Below are positions 7,583 through 16,964 of a DNA stretch of 64,000 nucleotides, one piece after another. Location: the NCBI RefSeq assembly GCF_010093305.1, contig NZ_PDWS01000003.1:96001-160000 (forward strand). Direction: 5' to 3'. The translations under genes were made by a program, and so were the position numbers. The stretch's first letter is position 1. Every line of letters begins with the position of its first letter. The notes beneath the pieces were generated by a model that searched no databases, was not told the DNA's origin, and saw nothing but the letters and a program-made list of their open reading frames with translations. The DNA is from Pseudoxanthomonas sacheonensis (GTDB lineage Bacteria; Pseudomonadota; Gammaproteobacteria; Xanthomonadales; Xanthomonadaceae).

Positions 7583-9226
7583 TCAGACCGAGAATTTGCG
7601 TCGCCCCCGCTCGACCGACATGCGGTGAACGCCCGCCAGGGCCGTGCTGTGCGACTTCGTCGTTCGCATGAACAGCCACTCGCCTGCGACACGCTGCGGA
7701 GTGATGTCGATCATCATGTAGCCGCGTTGGCTGGTGTCGGCCCAAACCAGCTCGGGATTCGCGGCGACAAAGGCGCCGGCGACGTCCCTGGGATCCGCCG
7801 CCAACTGTCCTTCCATGCCATTGGAAGTAACGCTATGGCCGGCGAATTCGATACCGGCCGGTTGCCCATCTTCCGCCAGCGAATACGCCCAGGCATTGTG
7901 GCTGTCGCCCGACAGCATCACCAGATCCGCATCCGCGTGCTGGGCCGCCCGCAGCAGGCGCGAACGGGCCGCGGGATAGCCGTCCCAGCGATCCATCCAC
8001 ATCGGCAGGCCGAGTTTGGAAGCGCGCACGTCTTTCTTGAACTTGTCCACGGCCCGCTCGCCCGCTTCAGGGCGGACCCAGCCCGGCATCGCTTCCGGCA
8101 TCAAAGTACGCCCGATGATCGTTCCCATGCCGACCATCTGCCAGGCGGAAGCGGGCGCGTTGCGCTTCAACTCGTGCGCCAGCCAGGATTCCTGTTCCGA
8201 GCCGAGCATGGTCGCCGTGGGATCGCGCCAAGCGCCATCGCGGAAGTTGCGCAGCGCCGCTTCCGGATCGCCGGCCTGGTGCGCCCGGGCCAGCTCCGCC
8301 GACGCCGGTCGCGTGCGCGCCAGAAGGCGCGATTCGGTGCGGTACAGCGTGGCGAGCGTACCGATGGAGTAGGCCTTCCACGGTTCTTCCGATACAGGCA
8401 TCCACTCGCGGTAGGCCTGCATCGCGGCCGCGCGGCGGGTATTCCAATCCCCTTCGGACTGCGGTTGGTGATTCTGCGCACCGCCCTCCCAACTGTCGTT
8501 GGTGATTTCGTGGTCGTCCCACAGCGCGACCATCGGGGCCATCTGATGGAGCTTCTGCAGATCCGGATCGGCACGGTAGCAGGCGAAGCGCAGGCGATAG
8601 TCGATCAAGCTGATCATCTCGTGGTCGTGCGCGGGCATGACTTCCCGGCCTGCGACCCGATCCTTGTCCTTGTACGAAGCGATGCCGTATTCGTAAAGGT
8701 AATCGCCTACGTGCAACCACAGATCCAGATCATCGCGCGCCGCTGCGTGGGCGTAGGCATTGAACCAGCCCATCGGCAGGTTGGAGCAGGAAAACAAGCC
8801 CAGCCCGAAGCGGTCGACGTCGCCGACCGGCAGCGTCTTGGTGCGCCCGACCGGAGATTTGCCGCCATCTGGCGCAATGAACCGATACCAGTAGCTCGTG
8901 CCGGGTTGCAGACCCTCCATCGTCAGCTTGGCCGTCCAATCGCGGTACGCACCGGTGCGCACGCTGCCGATTGAAACCACACGCGTGAAATCGCGGTCGA
9001 GCGCTACCTCCGCATCCAGGCGGACTTCGTCGACGCTCGCAGCCGGTGCGTAGCGTGTCCACAGCAGCATGGAGTCGGAACCCGGCTCGCCACTGGCGAC
9101 GTTGTGGGTGAAACCCCTGGCTCCCAGCACTTCGGCGGAAAGGCTGCGGCCGACAGGGAGCATCAACGCCCCCAGGCCAAGCGCGCCGCCGACGACAAGA
9201 CGCCGGCGTTCGATGTTCACCGTCAT
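7583..9226 (-). CDS. phoD: Alkaline phosphatase D family protein (PhoD), Tat-exported
   Basis: Starting at ATG 9226 the protein has 547 residues. The start overlaps the stop of the upstream propeller-like gene by 4 bases (ATGA). The N-terminus is a Tat signal (MTVNIERRRLVVGGALGLGA). A PhoD N-terminal Fn3-like domain follows (FTHNVASGEPGSDSMLLWTR), then a metallophosphatase domain with FSCSNLP, LWLHVGDYLYEYG, LWDDHEITNDSW and MLSGDSHNAW as metal-binding motifs. PhoD enzymes are Ca/Fe-dependent periplasmic or secreted phosphomonoesterases and diesterases. Being last in a TonB receptor/FecR/ECF locus, it probably releases phosphate or a phosphorylated ligand linked to that receptor; this link is inferred. 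Confidence 0.92.
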   Translation of the reverse strand: MTVNIERRRLVVGGALGLGALMLPVGRSLSAEVLGARGFTHNVASGEPGSDSMLLWTRYAPAASVDEVRLDAEVALDRDFTRVVSIGSVRTGAYRDWTAKLTMEGLQPGTSYWYRFIAPDGGKSPVGRTKTLPVGDVDRFGLGLFSCSNLPMGWFNAYAHAAARDDLDLWLHVGDYLYEYGIASYKDKDRVAGREVMPAHDHEMISLIDYRLRFACYRADPDLQKLHQMAPMVALWDDHEITNDSWEGGAQNHQPQSEGDWNTRRAAAMQAYREWMPVSEEPWKAYSIGTLATLYRTESRLLARTRPASAELARAHQAGDPEAALRNFRDGAWRDPTATMLGSEQESWLAHELKRNAPASAWQMVGMGTIIGRTLMPEAMPGWVRPEAGERAVDKFKKDVRASKLGLPMWMDRWDGYPAARSRLLRAAQHADADLVMLSGDSHNAWAYSLAEDGQPAGIEFAGHSVTSNGMEGQLAADPRDVAGAFVAANPELVWADTSQRGYMMIDITPQRVAGEWLFMRTTKSHSTALAGVHRMSVERGRRKFSV

Positions 9227-10425
9227 GGCATTTCCTCTTCTTTCACGGGAACCAGTGGCTGTTGCGCATCCCCCGTCCATCGCATCAAAGTGAGGTCGGA
9301 GGTTTGCGCGCCCTTGTCGCCCGAGCTCGCAGAGAGATAGAACAATCCCCGGCCCACAGGCTGGAAACCCACATCGGATTTCTGATTCCAACCGCGTACG
9401 CCGGTGGCAGGGTCCTTCAACCCGTCATCGGCCAGTTCGAGCCGCAGGCCTTGCTCCCAGCCACCGCCACCGGCACTTGGCACGCCGATCAGGTCGCCCA
9501 TCACCGGTTGCGTGCGCGCCTCGACCGCGAACAACCGGTAGTTGGGGAAGGACTTTTTCTTGCCCCGGTAGACGCCCATGAACCACCGCTGCGACGTTTC
9601 GTCGTAGGAAAGGTTCTGCACGCCGTAGCTGGTGTTGCCGGTACGGACGAAATACTTCCCTTGCAGCGCAGTCGGGCCGCTGCGGTGCGGTTCCGCCTCG
9701 GTCAGCGGCCTGGCGTACTCGGCCCAATCGCCGATGTCGTACTGAAGAAGCACTTGGTGGTCGTTGTCGGCGCGCGTGGTGTCGCCGTAGATGCCATAGG
9801 CAACGGTGAGGTAGCGCGGACCATCGGCATGGCCGAAGGCAGGGCCAAAACCGATGCCGTCGATTCCGGAGCATCCGTAGCGGTGGTCCCGCGTACCGGT
9901 TGCGTTTCCATCGAGTTTTCCGTCGCCGTCCATGTCGGCGGCGTAGTCCTTGACCACTTCCGGAAGATAGACGGCGCGCAGAATCTCCGTCCCGCTCGCT
10001 TCGATGCCGACGCGGTCGATCCGCTTCGCGTCGATCACGGCAATGTAGAAGGCCTCGTCCTCTTTGTATTCGAGCGAGCCGTAAACTTTCCCATCGACCG
10101 GATTGAAATCGAGGTCGCCCAGGTGACCGGTCCAACCGACGAGCGTACCGATGAGCCTGCCGCTGAAGTCGTATTTCGCCAGCAGATTGGTGAATGAGTA
10201 ATAGATATAGCCGCCCTCCGTATCCACGGCGATACCTTGCACGTGACCGGAAGGCCAGGCGCCGCCGTTCTGTTCGAGCGGCAGGCGGACCGATGGCGCT
10301 GCGGCGGCGGACTTGGCGGCCGCCGCGAAGATAGAGGAGAACAGAGTCGCGGCGACGCAGATCACGGACAGCGCGCGGCGTGCGGAACGCCTGCCGCTTG
10401 GCAGGTAGCGATGCGGAATGGTCAT
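9223..10425 (-). CDS. Secreted propeller-like protein of unknown function
   Basis: This 400-residue protein has a signal peptide (Arg-rich start, hydrophobic core, cleavage near AAAAK/SAAAAP). The body has repeated strand pairs such as VQGIAVDTEGGYIYYSFT, LGDLDFNPVDGKVYGSL and GVQNLSYDETSQRWFMGVY, suggesting a beta-propeller. It carries Asp-rich possible Ca sites (DMDGDGKLDGN). No named family was recognised with confidence. It lies between the TonB receptor and phoD and overlaps the phoD start by 4 bases, so it is co-translated with the phosphatase. A role in binding or processing the same organophosphate is inferred from position only. Confidence 0.7.
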   Translation of the reverse strand: MTIPHRYLPSGRRSARRALSVICVAATLFSSIFAAAAKSAAAAPSVRLPLEQNGGAWPSGHVQGIAVDTEGGYIYYSFTNLLAKYDFSGRLIGTLVGWTGHLGDLDFNPVDGKVYGSLEYKEDEAFYIAVIDAKRIDRVGIEASGTEILRAVYLPEVVKDYAADMDGDGKLDGNATGTRDHRYGCSGIDGIGFGPAFGHADGPRYLTVAYGIYGDTTRADNDHQVLLQYDIGDWAEYARPLTEAEPHRSGPTALQGKYFVRTGNTSYGVQNLSYDETSQRWFMGVYRGKKKSFPNYRLFAVEARTQPVMGDLIGVPSAGGGGWEQGLRLELADDGLKDPATGVRGWNQKSDVGFQPVGRGLFYLSASSGDKGAQTSDLTLMRWTGDAQQPLVPVKEEEMP

Positions 10426-10450
10426 GGTGTCATCAGTGCCGGGAACAGGC

Positions 10451-13400
10451 TCAGAATCTCGCCTTGATGCCGAAATTCCACATCGAGCCGTAGATGGTGT
10501 ACTGCTGAACGCGGCTGGGGATGTTGGAATAGATGATGTCGGGTTCGTTGAAGATGTTGCGCCCCGCGAGTTGCAGTTCGACGTTCTTCGAGAGTTTGTA
10601 GCTGGCGCTGATGTTCCACAGCTCGCGCGCGGTGTGGTAGAGAATTCCGTTGTTGGCGGTGGTGGGCGTGTTGCTCAAAGCGCTGACGCGATACTCGCCC
10701 TGCCGGTTGCCGTTGATCTGCAGGTCGAAGCGGCCGTAGTTGTAGCGGAGCCCCCAGTTGGCCGCCCGCTCGGGCATGTTCTGGCGCTCGCCGTCGGCAT
10801 CGATCGAGGTGATCGAGCCGTAAAGACTCAGGCCCTTGAGCGCGCCAGGCAGGAAGGTCAGCTGCTGGCTGTACTCGAAGGCCAGGCCTTCGTTGGTGCT
10901 GGTTCCAGGCAGGTTCTGCGCGCTGCGGAAGGTGTAGCCGGCGTATTCGTCGGGATCGAAGCCGACATCTTCGGGATCGACCGTGACTCCGGTGACCTGC
11001 ATGTCCGTCATGTCGAGCTTGTAGTAGGACAGGCCGAGGATGCCGGAGGGCTCGAGGTAATACTGCAGACTGGCGAAATACTTGGTGGAATGCTCGGGTT
11101 TCAACTCCGGATTAGGCACGGTGACGATCATGGTGTCGTCGTTCACCGAAACGACGCCACCCAGGTTCCCGTAATCGGGACGCAGGATGGATTCGCTGAA
11201 GGCGAGTTGGCCGACCAGCTTCTCGGTGAAGTCGTACTTGACCCCGCCGCTGAGGAACCAGTCTTCGTATTCGCCACGGCGGGTGGAATACGCGCCGTTG
11301 TTGTACTGGTACAGCAGGCCCTCGACGGTGTTGACCGAAAGACCGGCTTCGGTCACTTCGCTCACCGGGCGGACATTGGCGATCCTGGCGGCCGTTTTGG
11401 TCTTTTCGTAGCGCAAACCCAGGTCGAAGCGGGCATCGCCGACGCGCGTCTGGGCCTCGAGGTAGGCGGCGTCGATCTGTTCCTGGATGCGCTTGTCGTT
11501 GTCGAGCTTGCGCTTCAGGTTGCCCACGGTGTCGGGGACGAAATACTCGGGATGCTCCTTGTAGATGTCGTAGGTCGCATAGTTGCTGTCCGCGCGCCAG
11601 TTCTGGTCGTTCATGTTGCCGGCGTCGAAACCGTTGATTTCGAACTGGTAGTTATGCGTCCAGGGAATGACGGCCGCAGGATCTCTCTGGGTCATGTCGC
11701 GGTTGGGTCCGACGTACTGGAATTGCTGGAAGGAACCCTCGTTGGTCCTCCAGTCGTTCTTGCGGCTACCCAGGCCGCCCATCAGCGTGACCGGCAGTTC
11801 CTGGAGGGTGAGCAGCTTCTTCAGGTCCAGATAACCGCCGTACTGGTCGTTGATGGCGTCGGACTCGGCGGTGCGGACGTTGTTGCCGATATCCGCGTCG
11901 CGATTGAAGTTCGCCGGGTCGCCCCAGGGACGACCGGCGGTCTGCGTGAGCATCCACTGGTTCGAGTCCTCCGAGGGACGGTCGAGGGTGAAGCCGATGC
12001 CGGTCAGCCAGCTGTCGGTGCGCTGGAAGAAGCCCTCGCTGGTGTCGCGGAAGTTGAACTCGGATCTGGAATAGCTGCCGCGGAGCGTGGCCTCCAGGGT
12101 GTCGTTCTTGAATTCGAGCTTCGGGGCAACGGTATAGGTAGGGGTGCCTGCGTAGCGGTGCGAGTATTCGGTTCTCAGGCGGGTGTTGGTGCCGTTGGGA
12201 TTCACCACGATGTGCGTAGGCGTGGAATCCGGCGTGGCGTAGGTCGCTGTAGGAGTGCCGAAGTAGAGAAAGGTGTATTGGTTGAAATACTCGACGTCGT
12301 AGAACGAGTACGTGCTGCGCAAAGAGAAGACGAGTTCGTCCGTGATCTGGTAGTCCGTGCTCAGGTTGGCGGCCGTGCGGCTCGTCATCTTCGGGCCGGG
12401 GCGCCACATCAGGCGATACGGCATGACCCGGCCATCGGGGAGATAGGACCAGTCGGTCTGGATGCGGTCCTGCTGAACATAGTTGGCGTTGTAGCTGGTG
12501 TTGAACTCCACGCCCAGACGACCGTCCAGGAAAACGTCGCCGAAGCCGAACTGGCCCGAGGGGTAGACGGTCGAATGCTTCCTGTCGTCGGGGAAATACT
12601 TGCGGGAGAGCGTGGAGTCGGAGGTGCCGACGCCGCCGAGCTGGAAAACGAGCTGGCGGCCGGTGCGATTGAAGGCGTACTTGCTGCGCAGGTTGATCTG
12701 TCCGCCGGGGGAATCGGCGTCCATGCGGGCGCTGAGCGTGTTGTTGAGTTCGATCGACTCGATGCCGGTGATGGACATCTGCTCGAAGGAGTTCTGGCGG
12801 CCGCTGTTGTTGTTGGAAGTGGCGGTGGCCATGCGGGCGCCGTCCACGGTGAAGGTGGAATACTTCGGGTCCAGGCCGCCGATGCGCACGGCGGTGGCGT
12901 CCACTTCGGTGTAGTCCAGGGAAATGCCGGGCATGGACTTCATGAATTCGCCCACATCGCCCATGGTGAGGGCACCGTAGTTGTCGGCGGCGACGACGTT
13001 CTTCGCGTTCATCGCGGCGCGGCGCTCCATGATGGCGCTGGCCTGGCCTTCGCGCTTGGCGGTGACCTGGATCATGTCCATCTCGACCGCGTCGCCGCCG
13101 CCCGGGGCGGTGTAGGAAGGCACTCTCAGTTCGAAATCCAGCGTTTCCACCTGGCCTGCGACCACGTCGACGACCGTCTTCGACTCCTGCAGGCCGGTGT
13201 ACTTGGCTACGACGGTAACTTTTCCGGCCGGCACCCCGGCGAGGCGGAAACTGCCGCCATCCTCGGAGTAGGCGACGATCGTGGTGCCCTCGACGCGGAT
13301 TTCGGCATTGCGCACGTATTCCCCGGTCGCGGTATTGAGGACGCGGCCGCGCACGCTGCCGTTGCCTATCTGCTGCTCCGATCGCGTACGGCCGGATCCG

Positions 13401-13708
13401 CCGCCGGTTTTCTGCAGCAGGATGACATTGCCTTTATCGGATTTTATTTCCAGGCCTGTTCCTTGCAGCAACCGGCGCAAGGCTTCGCGCGCATCCATTT
13501 CGCCGACGATCGCCGGCGTGTTGATGCCCTCCAACGTTCCCGCCGGCGCGATGATCTGCACCTGCGCCTGGCGTGCCAACTCGGGAATGGCGGTGACCGC
13601 GGGCTGCGCGGAAACTTCGAACTTGCGCTGTTGCGCCATTGCCTGGGAATTGAAGGCCAACGCAGCGGCGATGGCAGCGGACAACAGGATTTTGTTGCGA
13701 CGATTCAT
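10451..13708 (-). CDS. TonB-dependent receptor/transducer with N-terminal STN domain
   Basis: This 1085-residue outer-membrane receptor has the following order. A signal peptide ends near AMAQ. An STN secretin/TonB signalling domain spans about 30-100 (AIPELARQAQVQI, GEMDAREALRRLLQGTGL). A carboxypeptidase-regulatory-like domain follows near 118-200 (GSVRGRVLNTATGEYVRNAEI), then the plug (MGDVGEFMKSMPGISLDYTEVD) and a long 22-strand barrel. The final residues are FGIKARF, with the expected terminal aromatic. The STN domain marks it as a surface-signalling transducer working through the adjacent FecR and ECF sigma. It precedes the propeller-like protein and PhoD on the same strand (26-base gap). 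The size fits the large xanthomonad receptor class; the ligand is unknown. Confidence 0.93.
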   Translation of the reverse strand: MNRRNKILLSAAIAAALAFNSQAMAQQRKFEVSAQPAVTAIPELARQAQVQIIAPAGTLEGINTPAIVGEMDAREALRRLLQGTGLEIKSDKGNVILLQKTGGGSGRTRSEQQIGNGSVRGRVLNTATGEYVRNAEIRVEGTTIVAYSEDGGSFRLAGVPAGKVTVVAKYTGLQESKTVVDVVAGQVETLDFELRVPSYTAPGGGDAVEMDMIQVTAKREGQASAIMERRAAMNAKNVVAADNYGALTMGDVGEFMKSMPGISLDYTEVDATAVRIGGLDPKYSTFTVDGARMATATSNNNSGRQNSFEQMSITGIESIELNNTLSARMDADSPGGQINLRSKYAFNRTGRQLVFQLGGVGTSDSTLSRKYFPDDRKHSTVYPSGQFGFGDVFLDGRLGVEFNTSYNANYVQQDRIQTDWSYLPDGRVMPYRLMWRPGPKMTSRTAANLSTDYQITDELVFSLRSTYSFYDVEYFNQYTFLYFGTPTATYATPDSTPTHIVVNPNGTNTRLRTEYSHRYAGTPTYTVAPKLEFKNDTLEATLRGSYSRSEFNFRDTSEGFFQRTDSWLTGIGFTLDRPSEDSNQWMLTQTAGRPWGDPANFNRDADIGNNVRTAESDAINDQYGGYLDLKKLLTLQELPVTLMGGLGSRKNDWRTNEGSFQQFQYVGPNRDMTQRDPAAVIPWTHNYQFEINGFDAGNMNDQNWRADSNYATYDIYKEHPEYFVPDTVGNLKRKLDNDKRIQEQIDAAYLEAQTRVGDARFDLGLRYEKTKTAARIANVRPVSEVTEAGLSVNTVEGLLYQYNNGAYSTRRGEYEDWFLSGGVKYDFTEKLVGQLAFSESILRPDYGNLGGVVSVNDDTMIVTVPNPELKPEHSTKYFASLQYYLEPSGILGLSYYKLDMTDMQVTGVTVDPEDVGFDPDEYAGYTFRSAQNLPGTSTNEGLAFEYSQQLTFLPGALKGLSLYGSITSIDADGERQNMPERAANWGLRYNYGRFDLQINGNRQGEYRVSALSNTPTTANNGILYHTARELWNISASYKLSKNVELQLAGRNIFNEPDIIYSNIPSRVQQYTIYGSMWNFGIKARF

Positions 13709-13797
13709 GGTCTATGTTCTCAACAGGGGCCGCGTGCAGTCGGCATTGAAAACAGAGAGTCCCGATGAATGCGGTTTCCGCTATCTGTCAAAAAAAA

Positions 13798-14799
13798 TTA
13801 ATGTGCGCGGGCGACGATGATGCGGCCGTCTTCCTGCCGCACTTCCGCGTCGAACACTTCTGCGACGGCACGGCTGAAACCAAGCGGATTGTTGACCGCG
13901 AACAATCCGGTCACCTGCATCCGTGCCAGGTCCTGGTCAGCGATGACGATGGGCGTATCGCTGTAGCGCGCATAGACGGCCGCTGCTTCGGCCAGCGTTT
14001 CGCCCTGGAGGGCGATCTTGCCTTCCCGCCATGCCAACTCGCGGCCCATTTGCCCGGAGGAGAGCGGCGTCGGATTCCACTCGTCCCCTTTTCCTTGCGG
14101 TAACGACAAACCGGTATTCGGCGTCAGCGGAGTTTTGGACGACTGCGTCGCTCCTGCCAGAACGACACTGCCCTCCTGCACCAGCACCTGCGCCGGCCGG
14201 CCTTCAAGCTTGCGCACGACGAAGGTGGCCGCCGTGGCCTCCAAGCGCTTTCCGTCGATTTCCACCAATGTCGACACCGCCGTTCCGGCGCCTTCGATCA
14301 GCACTTCGCCCCGCAGGACGCGTATCCGCCGCCGCCCTTGCTCGTCGTACACCTTGATGCGGGTATCGGTGTTGAGCGTCACCGTGGCCCCGTCTCCCAG
14401 CGGCACCGTGCGCATCTCCCCTTTGGCGGTGGCGTAGGCCGTGGGCATCTGCAACGTGGCCATCAGCATCACGACCAGCACCAGCGAAGCGGCCATGGCG
14501 CCGCCCCATTCCATCAGGCGCCGACGGCGGCGCCCGGCGTGGGGGCCAGGCGAGGTAACGACTACCGCAGGTCGAAAGTCTTCCGGATCGTATTGCGGGC
14601 CCAGCGCGCGCGCGGACTCGCTGCGCATCCATACGGCCCTGGCACGCGTGAACGCCCCGCGGCGTCGCCTGTCGCCCGCCAGCCACTGCTTCAACTCCCA
14701 GGCTTCGCTGGCGGACAGGGGCGCACGATCCATCCTCGCCACCCATTCCGCGGCGATCCGGTCAATGTCCTGGCTGGTTTCGCGTTCTTCCACTGGCAC
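13798..14799 (-). CDS. FecR-type anti-sigma / sigma regulator
   Basis: From GTG 14799 the protein has 333 residues; an upstream GTG at 14853 would overlap the sigma gene by 92 bases and is less likely. Domains are an N-terminal DUF4880-like cytoplasmic helix region (DIDRIAAEWVARMDRAPLSASE), one transmembrane segment (GGAMAASLVLVVMLMAT), the periplasmic FecR domain (TVPLGDGATVTLNTDTRI) and a C-terminal STN-binding domain (GETLAEAAAVYARYSDTPI). It relays the receptor signal across the inner membrane to the ECF sigma factor. It overlaps the end of the sigma gene, showing translational coupling, and lies 89 bases before the receptor gene. Confidence 0.9.
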   Translation of the reverse strand: MPVEERETSQDIDRIAAEWVARMDRAPLSASEAWELKQWLAGDRRRRGAFTRARAVWMRSESARALGPQYDPEDFRPAVVVTSPGPHAGRRRRRLMEWGGAMAASLVLVVMLMATLQMPTAYATAKGEMRTVPLGDGATVTLNTDTRIKVYDEQGRRRIRVLRGEVLIEGAGTAVSTLVEIDGKRLEATAATFVVRKLEGRPAQVLVQEGSVVLAGATQSSKTPLTPNTGLSLPQGKGDEWNPTPLSSGQMGRELAWREGKIALQGETLAEAAAVYARYSDTPIVIADQDLARMQVTGLFAVNNPLGFSRAVAEVFDAEVRQEDGRIIVARAH

Positions 14800-15373
14800 G
14801 CCTTTTTTCCCGCTCCAACTGACTAGAGGTTTTGGCGGGTGGGTTTCCGCCACTGGCGAACCAATCTCCCAACCAGCGGATCCCCCGGACGATATGCTTT
14901 TCGACCGTATTCTCCGAAAGGCCCATCCGGGCGGCGATTTCCCGCTGCGACAATCCGCGGACGCGACGCAGAACGAAGGCCTCGCGCGTCTGCCCCGGCA
15001 TGCTTGCGATCACCCTGGCCAGTTGGCGCAGGTCGTCATGCGCAATGGCGCTTTGTTCCGGGGTGGCCGCGTCGTCGGCGAAATCCACCAGTCCCAGATC
15101 TTCGACCGCAAGGATCGACACGATCCGTGCCCGCCGGATATTGCGGACCACCAGCGAATGGGCCACCTGGAAAAGATAGGCGCGCGGATTCAGGATGTCG
15201 TCCACGCGTTCGCGCTCGGCCAGCAGCGCATAGCTTTCCTGCACGATGTCGTCGATATCGAATGCCGCCGGCGCCCATCGGCGCGACAACCAGCCTCTGA
15301 GCGCCCCCTCATGCGGCAACACGTGATGCATGAACCAGCGCGTTCTCTCGACATCCTCCAGAGCGTCCTCCAT
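14762..15373 (-). CDS. ECF RNA polymerase sigma factor, FecI-like
   Basis: From ATG 15373 the protein has 203 residues (a GTG at 15427 would give 221). Region 2 shows FDIDDIVQESYALLAE and NPRAYLFQVAHSLVVRNIRR. Region 4 shows VIASMPGQTREAFVLRRVRGLSQREIAARMGLSENT, written here in overlapping motif form, with the HTH at REIAARMGLSENTVEKHI. It heads the sigma-FecR-receptor-propeller-phoD series and should direct transcription from the receptor promoter when the receptor is occupied. No promoter sequence could be fixed upstream by eye. Confidence 0.92.
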   Translation of the reverse strand: MEDALEDVERTRWFMHHVLPHEGALRGWLSRRWAPAAFDIDDIVQESYALLAERERVDDILNPRAYLFQVAHSLVVRNIRRARIVSILAVEDLGLVDFADDAATPEQSAIAHDDLRQLARVIASMPGQTREAFVLRRVRGLSQREIAARMGLSENTVEKHIVRGIRWLGDWFASGGNPPAKTSSQLEREKRRASGRTRNQPGH

Positions 15374-15532
15374 GCCGCTCTCTACCTCAGTTCGATCAGG
15401 CACCCAGATTCCCCAGCATCCGCCCACTTGGCAAAAGCCAGAAGATGCTATTCGGCATGCATGACATCCCTGTTTCAGCTACTCACCGATCACTCGGCGG
15501 AATGGATCCCGCGCGGTCCTAGTTCAGGCGTT

Positions 15533-15561
15533 GATGTCCGCTTCGGCCGAGAACGGACATC
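15533..15561. repeat. Dispersed palindromic element, TGTCCGCTTCGG type
   Basis: GATGTCCG (15533-15540) and CGGACATC (15554-15561) are exact inverted arms around a TTCGGCCGA core. Related, more degraded copies begin at about 7476 and 15861. The core resembles a short repeat common in high-GC proteobacterial genomes. Confidence 0.6.
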
Positions 15562-15783
15562 GAAGAAGCGGTTTGGCGGAATGCTCGAGACCACTATTCA
15601 GCTGCCTCAACTCAGCCGGGCCTGGGCGAGCCGTTATCTTGCGGCATGGCCGAGGATATTCCCGCATGAGTTACTGGTCATCCGTATCGACATGACCGAG
15701 TAGCATCAAGGTTCCTGCAAAAAGATCGAACTCTCGGCCGACCATCGCTGCAAGCCTCCGGCTTGGACATACACTCCCTGCTG

Positions 15784-15833
15784 TGGGAACAACCATAAGT
15801 TGGCCGCCCATAGAAAGCATAAGTTGGCCGGCC
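15784..15833 (+). repeat. Two copies of a CATAAGTTGGCC repeat unit
   Basis: CATAAGTTGGCC occurs at 15794-15805 and 15818-15829, 24 bases apart. A third copy lies inverted at 18101-18112, with flanks that combine those of both copies here. The copies bracket the hydrolase/AraC gene pair. Confidence 0.65.
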
Positions 15834-16072
15834 GGCTGGCGACCATTTGAATCGACCCAGTGTCCGCTTCCGGCCAGGATCGAACATTGAGGCTCGACAG
15901 AACGGGACCCACCCTACAGCTCGGCTAGGGCGGTGAGCATTGGATCCTGCGCGTTTCTCTGATCGCCCCGCTGGCAAGATCAGGCCCGCTATTTCATAAG
16001 CCTTGAGTTTCTGGGCCGCTTCGACAAGCTGTCGGGGGTCGTTGCAACCCCCGGCAGCGATCCTTGCCCGGA

Positions 16073-16843
16073 TTACTTCGCCGCTGCTCGTGCCGCTTCG
16101 ACGATCACCTTGGCCACCGATTCCGGGTCGGACACCATCGGCACATGGCTGGTCGGCAGCACCGTGGTCGTCGCGCCGATCTTCTTGGCCAACGCACGCT
16201 GCGCGCCCGGGTCGATCATGCGGTCCTGGGCGGCGACTATGTACCACGACGGCCTGGTGGTCCACGCGGCCACGGTGACGGGCTGTTCGAAGTTGGCGCC
16301 GCGCACTGCGCCCTGGGTGGCGTGGATCAGGTTGGCTTCCTCGGCGCTGACGTCCTGCGCGAAGTCGCGAGCGATCGCGTCGGCGGGCAGAGTCAGGTAA
16401 CCGTCGGCGTCGGCGATGAAGTGAGCGAACCCCGGTGGAGTCGGGAAGTCTTTGGTGTCCACCACCGGCGCGGCATTGAGCGAGGGCGCGAATGCGGCGA
16501 CGTAGACCAGGGCCTTGACCTTGTCGTGACCGCCGGCCTGGGTGATGACCGAGCCACCCCAGGAATGGCCGACCAGTACGACCGGACCGGACTGCGCGTT
16601 GACGACGCGGTTGGTGAAGGTCACGTCGTCTTCCAGCGAGGTCAGCGGGTTCTGCACCGCGACCGCGTTCAAGCCTTGGGCCTGGAGCAGTGGGATGACC
16701 TTGTTCCACGACGAGCCGTCGGCAAAGGCGCCGTGGACCAGCACCACGGTCGGACGGGTGTCGGCGATCGGGGCGGGAGTGGCGGCCGAGGCCGTGCCCA
16801 GGCTGAGGGCGGCGGCGAGGGCCAGGGGGGCGAGGATGTTCAT
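16073..16843 (-). CDS. Secreted alpha/beta hydrolase
   Basis: From ATG 16843 the protein has 256 residues; AAGGAG 5 bases before the ATG fixes this start. A signal peptide (MNILAPLALAAALSLGTASA) is followed by an alpha/beta-hydrolase: oxyanion motif VVLVHGAFADGSSW, nucleophile elbow VGHSWGGS (Ser), and a C-terminal SHVPM carrying the likely catalytic His. Similar proteins (EstC/salicylate-esterase-like) hydrolyse small esters in the periplasm. It diverges from an AraC regulator across a 121-base AT-rich gap and is probably controlled by it. The substrate is unknown. Confidence 0.88.
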   Translation of the reverse strand: MNILAPLALAAALSLGTASAATPAPIADTRPTVVLVHGAFADGSSWNKVIPLLQAQGLNAVAVQNPLTSLEDDVTFTNRVVNAQSGPVVLVGHSWGGSVITQAGGHDKVKALVYVAAFAPSLNAAPVVDTKDFPTPPGFAHFIADADGYLTLPADAIARDFAQDVSAEEANLIHATQGAVRGANFEQPVTVAAWTTRPSWYIVAAQDRMIDPGAQRALAKKIGATTTVLPTSHVPMVSDPESVAKVIVEAARAAAK

Positions 16844-16964
16844 GTGGGCTCCTTGAGGATGGATTGGCTGGGTTGGCCGGGTCGGTCCCGGTGAGGTCAC
16901 TATCCTCGTTTCATTTGGCTTATATGTGCTGTAAAGTCCACATAACTTGTCAAATAGTCCAAAA
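16844..16964. promoter_or_regulatory. Divergent promoter/operator between hydrolase and AraC genes
   Basis: This short gap is AT-rich around 16915-16960, with TATATGTGCTGTAAAGTC then CACATAACTTGTC. These near-repeated TGTGCTGTA / CACATAA segments are plausible AraC-type half-sites, but no operator could be proven by eye. Confidence 0.4.

Larger units (their letters stand above)
15374..16072. other. 699-base gene-free stretch with dispersed repeats
   Basis: No convincing gene. It contains one imperfect palindrome (15533-15561), two copies of a CATAAGTTGGCC unit (15784-15833) and another TGTCCGCTTC element (15861). A 68-codon open frame at 15706-15912 is built from these repeats and is not accepted as a gene. 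The sigma-gene promoter should lie near 15374-15480. Confidence 0.5.

Noticed and set aside
7393..7692. Overlapping small frames giving FGSEAD-type peptides
   Set aside because: This peptide pattern comes from a dispersed palindromic repeat common in proteobacterial genomes, and part overlaps phoD.
10418..13768. Very long open frame (1116 codons) on the plus strand opposite the TonB receptor
   Set aside because: It is antisense to a receptor with clear domains, has no recognisable motif, and arises from high GC at third codon positions. The same applies to long frames opposite rpoD/opgD (20271-23861), topA (42503-45190) and the GMC gene (513-2186).
15706..15912. 68-codon open frame on the minus strand
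   Set aside because: It is composed of dispersed repeat sequence (TGTCCGCTTCCGG and CATAAGTTGGCC units), with no ribosome site or family match.
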